Source of the DNA: Sanderia malayensis
Taxonomy: Eukaryota; Cnidaria; Scyphozoa; Semaeostomeae; Pelagiidae
Direction of reading: 5' to 3'
Assembly: GCA_013076295.1 (NCBI GenBank)
Contig: RQOL01000616.1
Location: forward strand, 558,001-622,000
DNA length: 64,000 nucleotides
Shown here: positions 54,870-64,000 of the stretch, piece after piece
Numbering within the stretch: position 1 is the stretch's first letter
How the letters are laid out: every line of letters starts with the position of its first letter
Notes under the pieces: generated by a model
Database searches by the model: none
The model's input: the letters and a program-made list of their open reading frames with translations, nothing else
Told to the model about the DNA's origin: nothing
Made by a program: the position numbers and the translations under genes

Positions 54870-56800
54870 CTAGATTTCGTGATGATGTAAACACCCGGCC
54901 TCGTCCGCCGTGCCAAGCTCTGGTCACGTGGAGTTGCTGTTGGTTACCTTGCTTCGTCATATGGTCTTCATGGCTCTTGGTCCTTGATTCTGGCTCAGCC
55001 TTGTTGTCATTTTCTCGGTTTATGGCTTCTATTCCTAGGGTGAGAAAATTTTGCATCGATATTGTTACTTTTTCGCAATATTTGTTATCACACGATTATC
55101 CAAGTCATCCAAATTGTAAGGACCAGGGTTAAAATGCTTGAAGCTGCTACTTGTCTTCATTTTTATGGGGTATTACTTGAGAAGGAAGAGAATTGTGATC
55201 TGTTTGCATCCAAAACTAGGAGATGTATTAAGCATTGTACGCGTCATCGTAGTTGAAGCCTGGGTCGCTGAATTTGATATCGGTCTGCTCTGACATCGCA
55301 AAGGCTTGTACCATGAACCCTTACCCTGGTTCCCAATTAGGCTACAACTCACCCATTCAAATGAATTCTTTTGTGCATTTTTAAGTTTGATTTATTATTA
55401 GTTATTTATTTAGCTAGTTCTCTGCATATAACATCAGAATAAGACAGAATTGATGAAGGTATAAGGGAGATGTAGGAAATTAGTCTTTTATGGGCCAAGT
55501 TATACAATAGTTCAGTTATGATGGTATTGCTCATGATGTGCTAAGTAGATACAATTCTAATTGTTTGTTTAATGTGCAAATGGTTTACTATTACTTTATT
55601 CTTTTTATCTGCTTTCTGACAGACGTGGCACTGGTTTTGTTTGTTTAGTTAGTTATAATATGTAAGTTGTATACAATTAGAAACTTAAGGTTAATCAAGT
55701 TAATTCTAAATCAGTTTGTTAACAATAAGGTATTAGATGGCTATCGTTACAATTTGAGAAATTAGCTTACAATTTGTTGCTGGTTAAGGACTGGATTAGT
55801 GAATGTAGGTTAATAGTAAAGCCAGTTTGTGCTTAGGTGGTTGTTTCTATTTAGTCAACCTTGGTTAATTCTAGCGACAGTATTGGTCAAGACCATTGTT
55901 TATCATAGTTTTCATGATGTAGTGGAAAGTTCATTTACTTAGCTTTGGTTTTATGGCATTATCATAAACGTAACCTAAATAGTTTATTTTGTACAGCTGG
56001 AAGAAGAAATATCAGAAGTGTAGGGGCATTTCTGTTATTGTATCTTCAGACGTCATGTTTTATAGAATTTTTATTAATTTGTTTTTCTAGTAAGTTTTTA
56101 AAATGTTTCATCTCTGTTGCCGTTGCATTATAAAGTTAGCTTGAACAGAAGTGAAACATTTTTAGTACTGATAGCATTTCATTATTGTTTCTAGCTCGTA
56201 AGCATTTTAGTTTTTTTATTTGCATAAAGTATTCGTTTGCCTGACGTGGGTTCTTTCGCTGTTCAAGGGGCTAAAATCTAGTGTGGTCCTCGCTTTTGTT
56301 GATGTTCAGCCATTCGTCTGATCAAATAATGATGATACGACCTGGGGGGTGCAGTAAATGCAATGACGCTATGGCCTACGGGGGGCAATGCTTACTGCTC
56401 TCGTGACTTATTTGCCTCAAATCGATTTTCACCACCGCAAATCAACGTTTGCTGTTTCTAAAATTAGAGGCCTAGGAACGTTTGGTATAAATGCAACAGG
56501 TTTCATTGAGAGTTATACTTCATTGACTTGTGATTTGGAGCACGCTTCATAGCCAATTGTTTTGTTTTTAAGTCATTTCGTATAAACGAACTTGGATGAA
56601 GACTGTGTTAACATAATATTGCGATTGAGTAACATAATAGATGCATCATTTTCTTATCATTTGGGAATAGAGCCATTGATCGTGGATTTGGCAACTTGGT
56701 TAGACCAGATAGGGGGTCTTGAGTACATGAGGCCATATGACAAGCAAGGTAGCTGACAGCACTCCTCAAACCAGAGCTTGACATGGCGGAAGGGGCCGAG
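54870..56800. repeat. Long diverged inverted repeat
   Basis: The plus strand at about 54890-55120 matches the minus strand at about 56800-56560. Shared words in order are cggcc-cc-tccgcc, caagctctggt, taccttgctt-gtcatatgg, atggct-ctattcc, gcatc and ttgttac/tatgttac. Arms are about 230 bases and clearly diverged. It may be one old element with inverted ends or two copies of a repeat in opposite orientation. The interior shows no recognisable gene. Confidence 0.55.
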
Positions 56801-58462
56801 TATTTTTTATTATTATATTACTCCCTCCCACCTTTTAAAAATCAGAGCGTCCGGGACAAACCAGCGACCGTGGGGCTGGGTACCCACGGCCATAGGCTAC
56901 GACGGCTGCAGGAGGCTACTTCCCCTGCAACCATCATAGCGACCGGACCACCTATTGCACCCACCCTCAGCTACCCCACCCATTGACCCCATTAGCCTAG
57001 CTACACATTACCATGTTACTTTATTGCGCACCTATCCTAAGTTTACTGCACATTCCTTAATTATCCTAAGTCATACTACTGTCACTAGAAAAGAGTTCCT
57101 TAAGCTACCAAATAATGAATTAATTTAAGATTACTCTTTATGTTAGCCTATGCCTATTGTTCCCAGATAAAATACACACCCTAACTTCTCATGTTGAACA
57201 AAATTGTACATGATATTGCTAGAAAAAAATCACTTATACAAAAAAATATTTCTATTGCATTGTCTGTTGAGCTTTCGTAAAACGCCGTGCTGCTGTTTGT
57301 TCTGCTCTTCAAAACTTCTGTTTCCGCATCAACTTGGATTATTCATCTTGAAACTGAAATATACAAGTATAAATAATCATTTAGATATAAATAATCATAC
57401 AAAAATAGTCATTAAATGTTAATAATTAAGAGCTATCGGCGAGAGTCACCCGAAAAATAAAACCGGAAACACAGCGTTTTGGATAAGACCTTAGACGAAA
57501 CTTTGTCAAATTGCGAACAATGCACACCAAAAACGTGCCATGTTTCTTGTCTGTCTTTGCAAGTTTAGTTACATGCTATCATTTTATAATGAAACTGGTT
57601 AGAAACGCAAGCCCTGAATTAGTCAACCAAAAATCAAGAAAACCATTTTCGCAATCATCATTATTCGAGAACAAACCAGCATGACTTGAAAAACAGATGG
57701 GCCTAAATTAGGCTCGATATCTCTAATCAGCATTTTGGACTTACACGAGGCGTTTTAATATCTCAAGGTTTTAGCCCAAAATGCTTTAAAAACACAATAT
57801 GTTGCAGTGAGAGGATGCCTAACACGCAAAGTAATGGATATTGAAAGAAATATCGCTATACTTACATTGAAGTTACATTTCCAGTGCCTCATCTTTACAT
57901 ATCACTTCTTTTTCGTCTTTGCCTCCATTTTTCCTTTCCTTTGGACTGGACTGCAGCAGGCAGCAGCAGAGCAGAGCAGGCGCATGGCAAATGAGACGAT
58001 GAACCAATTTCCGCGTTAGCATTCATCATTGTAAAATGCGCGAGACACTCGCAGAACGCAGAAAACACATCATAGCGACCTTCGTAAAATATTCACCTGC
58101 CAAATGATAAAGCAATAACTTGTTAATTAATGGCAATGGCCCTTGAACTGTTAACCAACAAATACTACTAAATAATCATTTTCGCATAACGTCGGAAAAA
58201 TATCTTTCAAAAGTTGAGCAATACACATGCGCTGGGTTTGTGTCAGTGCTGTAAAAATCTGTCATTATCCTTCTTTTGAAAAGCTTTGGGTCTTCAGCAT
58301 GGTCTTTTGCTGCTTTTCAACAGGAATTTTAAATTGTTGTCATCTTTTATGTAGCAAATTTTTCTTTGTCTGTGATGGACTTCTTCTGAACCTTGCATAA
58401 TACAGTTATCATTCTCAATTATAGCATCATCACTATTTACATTCATTTCATTTAGTGCCCGA

Positions 58463-58590
58463 ACTGCAAAATACCTTGCTTAAAGCTGCAAAATACCTTC
58501 CTTAAAACTGCAAAATACCTTGCTTAAAGCTGCAAAATACCTTGCATAAAACTGCAAAATACCTTGCTTAAAACTGCCAAATATTTGCAT
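58463..58590. repeat. 22-bp tandem repeat, about 5 copies
   Basis: The unit ctgcaaaataccttgcttaa plus aa/ag is repeated about five times with few changes. It is not coding. Confidence 0.85.
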
Positions 58591-59098
58591 AAAATGCTGG
58601 CATATTCATACATTGCTGCATGACCACATTCTACACTTCTGAAAGCTAGTTTTGGCATCAAATGAGCATTCCTCTGCTTGTTTAGTTCTCAATATTCTTC
58701 TTGGGGATATTCATGACAAACATTCCATTTAATGATAACTTTGGCAGCAAAACCAAAATCATCGAAAATATTTCTTGTAACATGTATTCCAAGTTCCTTG
58801 AAATATGAGCAAAGCAGCCATGACAGCAAAGCAGAAAGCTTTCCAACTTGAACAAAAATGTTCTTTGTGGTCTGCTGAGCTGTCTATTAGCCATGCTATC
58901 TTCAGTCACAAGCCTCTGCTTCAAAACCCTTAGTACAGTACTACAGGCTGCCATCACATGTATCATTAAAGAACAACTAATTGTATACGACCAATCAGAT
59001 ACTTTGGTGGTTGCAACATACCAATCACACTCTAAGTTTGAAGTTATCAAACAATGCATCTTAGCTCTTTTGATCTACCACATATTTTTCTATACACA

Positions 59099-59932
59099 TT
59101 TTTTTATAAGAAACCTGGCTCAAGGCCTATAGTAGTAAAAGTTTCTTAATTTTTTGCCACATTTTAGTTCTAAAAGTTTCTTAAAAGTTTCTTAATTTAA
59201 TGAAAAAAGTTGCAGTGAAAACGAAGAAAAAAACGTGGATGCATCAAAATATTAGTATTATAACAAAGAAAAATCGTTAATGCAAAAAATCGTCATGTGG
59301 AGCCAACAATGTTATGCTTAGTACATAAAACATACTTAGTACATAAAACATATGTAGTGGATATTTGTTAAGCCCGTAAAGGAAAAACGTGTTTCCAAAA
59401 TTTCTAATGTTCCTTAAATTTTTTCTTGTAGTTCTAAGTTTCTTAAATTTTAGGGTGTCTAGATCTAGGTTTCTTATAAACTGGTTTCTTATAAAAAACA
59501 TGTCAGCAACTAAAAAATTGGCCCAGTACTGAAAGTATCTTAAATTTTTCGAATTTTGAGTACTAAAAGTCTCTTAAGAGCTTCTTGAATTAAAAAACGG
59601 GTTAAAACATAGTTTAGATTATCTAAATGGGTTTGGTGATGGCCTGCACTTGACTTCTGAACAATTTGTTGAAATAAAAGAAGGGATCTTTTGGGTTAAA
59701 AGCTGAAGAAGATTACAAAAACGCTAAAAATGAGTGCTCCTCTCCAAAAACTATTTCTACACCACACTAAAACTAAATAGAACACAGAAAATAGCAGCTC
59801 TTATATGTCACTAAACAATTACAAGCTTCTTATGGCTTCTTATCAAATTTTTTCCAGTTCTGAAGCTTCTTAAATTTTGGCCATTCAAGAGTCTGGGTTT
59901 CTTATAACGAGTTTCTTATAAAAAAATACGTG
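59099..59932. mobile_element. Element with inverted TTTATAAGAAAC ends (tentative)
   Basis: TTTTTTTATAAGAAACC at the left is mirrored by GTTTCTTATAAAAAAA at the right. GGTTTCTTATAAACTGGTTT and similar words also occur internally near 59468-59495. It could be one degenerate element with repeated ends or several overlapping copies. It has no coding capacity. Confidence 0.4.
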
Positions 59933-60059
59933 TAATGTAATTATAGGGTAGGGTAATTACTGCAAAAAAGCAAATCTTCACAAGGACTTGTGACCTTCAC
60001 AAATTATCTGCAATAAGTTCGTTGGCCAGCCAAGCCATGCCAGTGCATGCTGCGAAATG

Positions 60060-60378
60060 GGGCAACTGGTTTAATCAACAACAACTATTTGTACTGGACC
60101 ACAAGTCCTTGCCAGAAAGATTGATGGCATTATTGTTTTGAATCAGCGAAAAGTGTCACACTGTCCATCATACCGAAGCGAAGCAGCAGAGCATGGCATA
60201 TGGGCGGCCTAAATTTCTTGGACACAATTGAATTGACATATGCACTACACGGCAGTCTAACATCTAGAAAAATTATGGAATACTTACCATTTGTATTTCA
60301 GAAAGCTTTCATTGCAGATTTCTCCACTTTTATGATTGGCTTTAAAGTTTTTGCAGCACCCGCACATGTTGTCGGTGT
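60060..60378 (+). pseudogene. piggyBac-like transposase remnant (tentative)
   Basis: A plus-strand frame reads HMGGLNFLDTIELTYALHGS followed by SRKIMEYLPFVFQKAFIADF. This resembles the piggyBac block YNxxMGGVDxxDQ...YRxxxxxxKWW...FxxxxxxAxxNA, and in another frame just upstream KVSHCPS could match the preceding K-x-x-CP segment. Frames are broken and the W residues are missing, so the match is weak. The open frame is cut at 60378 by a hAT-like element, and it appears to continue for about 45 bases beyond that element's right end (from 60736). Confidence 0.35.
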
Positions 60379-60727
60379 CAGGGTTGCCAGATTGTCTCGG
60401 AACGAGCAGGCCAAACCAGCTTCAAAAAGAGGCCAAAATGGTCAAAAAGAGGCCAAACTAAATTGACGTCATAAAATGTCGCTGTGCGCATGCGTAGATG
60501 TATATTTAGGAAAGCACTTGAACCCCGAGAGCCGAAAATAACTGAACTATTATAAGCGATAAACAAGGAAAAATTCGAAAGTTAAGAATTTCAAGATAAT
60601 CGAGAAAACAGGCCAAAAAAGGCCAAATTTTAGTGTCAGGCCAAATGCTATTTTTTCAGGCAAATCAACATGAAAAGAGGCCAAAATCGAGCAATTTGGC
60701 CTTAAAAAGGCCAATATGGCAACCCTG
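60379..60727. mobile_element. hAT-like miniature element with perfect 8-bp duplication
   Basis: The ends CAGGGTTGCCA and TGGCAACCCTG are exact inverted repeats. GTCGGTGT flanks both sides (60371-60378 and 60728-60735), the 8-bp target duplication of hAT elements. The interior has many ggccaaa/tttggcc words on both strands. It is 349 bases and non-coding. Its ends differ from the GTGGCGTAG hAT-like family at 10720 and 29778. Confidence 0.88.
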
Positions 60728-61372
60728 GTCGGTGTTGCTTTGCTTGCTTGCTGCAAAGTCTTTTTACAGACAACAACAACAACAACCTGACCATGATGCA
60801 TCTGTGGCGTGGTATCGCATGAAATGGTTTCGTTACATTTTTCGCCGCAGTTTTGTTAGAACAACAATATTCAGTGTTCTTGACTTTTTTTCTCAATTAT
60901 ATGCAATGGTGAAGCAAAAATATTGAAAAGATGTATATCCTTTCTTTCTTTAGTACATATTGCACTGCAATAATAATTATAATATTCCAATAATCTTCTT
61001 ATCAACTTTTTAGATTAAGCACATCTTTACAGAAATAATTCTTATATTCTGTCATATTTTCTCGATTGTTTCACAGCTTTATGTTCTCTCCTTCTGCAAT
61101 TTGTTCATCAAAACTAAACCAGCAAAAGAATACGGATCTATTATATCAATACCCTCTTATATAAAGTAAATTAATATAAACTTGTACTTGATATATCAAG
61201 GATAAATATTTGAATATCATGCAGCACATTGCTTTGTCAAGACAAGAATTAGTCTCAAATATAATGATAAATCGTAATAAAGTCCCATTATCAATCTGTT
61301 ATGGCACTAAAAATCCTACCTGCAAACGAACTTCTTCGCGATGACTTTTGTGAATCTAGGCCATCTTTCGTG

Positions 61373-63867
61373 TCAGTTTGCTTTGTTTCGTTTGCTAATG
61401 GATTTAGAGATTCCTGGCTTGTTGCTTTTCGAACTGACTGGTGCTGCTCCGTTTGGCATCAGGCTATTAGTGTTGGCTGTTGGCTCAGCGGTCGCTGGTC
61501 TTTTCAAATTGCCAGTGTCAACCTTGTGCGGAGACGCAGCTCCTCCGATGATACTCATTGCACCTAGAATAGTGCGTACATCAATAATATAACCCTTCAA
61601 CTTGCGAACGTTCTTAGCAGACTATGTATAATCACTGTGAAATTTCGTACGATTCGAGAAAAAGCCCCTAATCATTAGCAGAGGTAAGTGCTTTGGGATA
61701 GAATCGAAGGGACCAAAGTGGTTTGAGACAAAAAACAAAATGCTTTAAGCGATGCTCAGTATGGCGTTAAAGTTAAAGTACATAGCAATTACGTCAAATC
61801 TGCTTTTTGTTACTCAAGCTCAAGCAAAGGCCTGAGCTTGAGTAACGAAAAAACTCAACACTTGCTTCACCGCAAGTTTCCTACGATTGTTCTTGAATCT
61901 ACACCTTAGAACTGAATCTGGAAATAAAAAATCAGCTAGTACCTGAAAGAGCAGCAGTGGTTGTATTATTGACCTCTCTATCAAAATGAGGATGAAAAAC
62001 TGCCTCCATCTTCTTGACAACCAAATCAGCAATTAGTTTCATGTCTGATTTCACTTGATCTGTACTGCCTGTCATTCCCGTGTCTGTTACCTGCAAGCAA
62101 AATGAGAGTAGAGTATCTGTTACCTGCAACATCATCCAATTAACAATAAAACGAGCTACTAAGAAGCTAAGCGCCTGGCAGGGCCATGGGAGGGTGCGGG
62201 GTTGTGACACCCACCCCCCCCCCCCCAAGAAATGAGTTTTAGCGATTTACTCGGTAACGTTCGATTTTTGGTCGGTAAAATTATGTTACGAAAGTTTACA
62301 TATATGGTTTTGTGGTATGGTTTTTTTTATTCTAAAACCTACTACATTGGACACTTATTTGAGCTGGGAAGTTTATTTAAGAGACGTTTAATTGATTGCA
62401 CAAATTTACAAGCTTTAAGAGCCGATAATTCAAATACTAGATCAACTTGTCAATTAATTTATGATGTTATCAAACATATTCATTTGAGAAGTCAAGTCAA
62501 GCCCCTATATGACCATACGGGCTCTGGTCATATGGGGGCTTGACCTGAGAGCCTCATTTCCAAATATAGATTATGCTTTCAAGTCACGATGTGAAAGAAA
62601 TAAGTATGATTTATTGAGACTTAACAAACACTTTAATACAGGTTGTCTTACTTCCATTATATGCTCTGTGTTTTTCTTTGTATGAATAGCTTCGATGCAC
62701 AGAATATCAACACCACGAAACATCTTGCTGCATTCGTCAGCCCAGAATTTGTACCTTCAAAAAATAATTATGCATACACTAATTATGCATACACTAATTA
62801 TGCATACATTAAATATTGTGTCTGGTGAACAAAAAATTATCCCAGGGTCGAGAAGAACGATGTGTTTCGTAATTTGACTCCATATGGGTTTGCCAGTCCG
62901 TGGATTGAGGTGAAGAAACCGACTTTGCAAAGAGGAGTGAATTATGGTGATGGTTAGCATAATGATCGTTATTACATGGAAACATGCGACGTTTCGCGTG
63001 ATTCTTGAAGGGGTAATTCAATACGAATCAATACACGTGATCAAAAAGAGTCCCAGACTTTGGATTAATAAGGATTGATGCTGATTCATCTCTTGGATTA
63101 ACAAGAGATGATTCTGAATCCTAAAGCTTCCACACATTGTCAACATAGTGCAGCAGTTTAGAAAGACAAGTTAAGCTGCATTGTCACTATTAATGTTCTG
63201 AAATATTTGATTAACGCAATCTTGATTGAAATTTGTTATTAATAAATACTATTTGCTACTTCTCATAGTTACCTGTCTGTAAGGGCTAATTCTTCAACAA
63301 CAGATGTACCTGTATTGGCTTTCCATGAGTCGGACAACGACCTCCGTCTGCAAAATTAGTATTACCACAAAATTACATTGTGGCCAAAAGAACATAATTA
63401 ACAATCAATGTAAATCATGTAGTAATATTTATAAGTGGGTTATGGAAGGTCCTGAATCAATAAGTTTGTAATTAGAATTTGATCAGCTGAACGTACTTGT
63501 AGACTTTGTAACTGTTGCCAATTTTCTGTATTCGTATGTCGTATCGTGCCTCTAAGAAGGGTTCCGATGTGGCATATGTGTCAGTAACAGCTACCAAACT
63601 GGCAACGTCTTGAAAACCTCGAGGGCTTGCAACACACACCTGATAAAGACACAATGAAGAAACTAGATTGGTGGAAAAGCAATATCGAAGTAGTAGTGAT
63701 AGTAGTAGCAGTTGATAATGTTGTTGTTGTTGTTGTCTGTTGATATTACTGAAAACATGCTAATAAAGGTGTATTTTACTTAGGATGCAGAATTGCAAGC
63801 ATACCTTTCCGAATCCACTGTTTGCACTGCCGACTTTGACAATTACAGGCATAGATGGTGGCAGCAA
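61373..63867 (-). CDS. Syn: Synapsin, 3' part (5' end beyond the window)
   Basis: Six 3'-terminal coding exons: 63867-63805, 63639-63497, 63347-63273, 62754-62652, 62090-61943 and 61563-61373, all GT-AG and in phase; about 240 residues. Synapsins are peripheral synaptic-vesicle phosphoproteins that cluster vesicles; their C domain has an ATP-grasp fold. Seen in order are MPVIVKVGSANSGFGK (ATP-binding Gly-rich loop), VTDTYATSEPFLEARYDIRI and QKIGNSYKVYK, SDSWKANTGTS, YKFWADECSKMFRGVDILCI and EAIHTKKNTEHIME, then LIADLVVKKME. The two glutamates of the IEAIH...HIME region are retained. A short Ser/Pro/Lys-rich tail ends in KRNKAN, far shorter than the proline-rich tail of vertebrate synapsin I. 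The N-terminal phosphorylated A domain should lie beyond 64000. An in-frame alternative acceptor at 62123 would add 11 residues to the fifth exon. Confidence 0.93.
61815..61848. repeat. Hairpin in the last synapsin intron
   Basis: TTACTCAAGCTCA and TGAGCTTGAGTAA are exact inverted arms around a short loop. The role is unknown. Confidence 0.7.
62496..62544. repeat. 20-bp-arm hairpin in a synapsin intron
   Basis: GTCAAGCCCCTATATGACCA and TGGTCATATGGGGGCTTGAC pair with one mismatch around a 9-base loop. This may be a very small foldback element; no target duplication is evident. Confidence 0.75.
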
Positions 63868-64000
63868 CTAAAATGGAAGATTAAGAGACCCCGTTTAATT
63901 TTTGCATAGAAAATTCAAAGATGCTGCATTAAACATGAAAAATGTAGTTATAGTTATGTCAGGAGGCTCAGATATTTTTATGCGAAACTGGTTTATCAGA

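Larger units (their letters stand above)
52521..61372. other. Repeat-dense region between SNAPC4 and synapsin
   Basis: I find no intact gene in this 8.9-kb stretch. The left end carries the SNAPC4 3' flank and the right end the synapsin 3' flank (minus strand). The named contents are listed separately: a family A element, a 126-bp tandem array, a long diverged inverted repeat, a 22-bp array, an AAGAAAC-ended element, and a possible piggyBac-like relic with a hAT-like insertion. The GC-richer patch at about 56770-57000 and the frames near 58680-59130 are unexplained. Confidence 0.6.

Noticed and set aside
58682..59132. Overlapping frames on both strands (125 and 94 residues)
   Set aside because: I tried to read these as transposase or receptor fragments, but found no convincing motif in either strand.

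Overview
This is animal nuclear DNA, AT-rich, with spliceosomal introns (GT-AG), many short transposon copies and simple repeats. A synapsin gene, a neuronal calcium sensor gene and a MOSPD2 gene with both CRAL-TRIO and MSP domains point to a metazoan. The repeat content (small TA-flanked elements rich in CCCC runs, an XPG-nuclease element, tRNA-derived SINEs) suggests an invertebrate, probably marine. I cannot fix the phylum from sequence alone. Every multi-exon gene below was assembled by hand from splice sites. The reading phase closes across all exons of WDR36, MOSPD2 and SNAPC4, and across the visible part of synapsin. Layout: 1-6.6 kb is gene-poor (a SINE and two tandem arrays). 6.6-7.2 kb, minus: a single-exon EF-hand neuronal calcium sensor. 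7.2-12.5 kb is gene-poor, with a GAT microsatellite split by a small TA element and one hAT-like miniature element. 12.5-26.6 kb, minus: WDR36/UTP21 (24 coding exons, 892 aa), whose last intron holds a degenerate transposon with long composite inverted repeats and an XPG-like nuclease pseudogene. 26.8-27.8 kb, plus: TAMM41 in one exon, head to head with WDR36 (188 bp between start codons). 28.25-38.4 kb, plus: MOSPD2 (19 coding exons, 539 aa). 39.6-52.5 kb, plus: SNAPC4 (23 coding exons, 1306 aa) with four and a half Myb repeats. 52.5-61.4 kb is a repeat-dense desert with a possible piggyBac-like remnant cut by a hAT-like element. 61.4-63.9 kb, minus: the 3' part of a synapsin gene that runs off the right edge. 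The genes are housekeeping or neuronal loci from unrelated pathways: ribosomal RNA processing (WDR36), mitochondrial CDP-DAG and cardiolipin synthesis (TAMM41), ER membrane contact sites (MOSPD2), snRNA transcription (SNAPC4), calcium sensing and synaptic vesicle clustering. Only WDR36 and TAMM41 look as if they share a promoter. No bacterial-style operon, CRISPR array, virus or toxin gene was seen. The most interesting material is in the introns: an Academ-type element candidate, a retrotransposed segment with a 17-bp target duplication and a restriction-like endonuclease signature, foldback elements with a perfect 47-bp inverted repeat, and several TA-duplicating miniature families whose copies sit in different genes.
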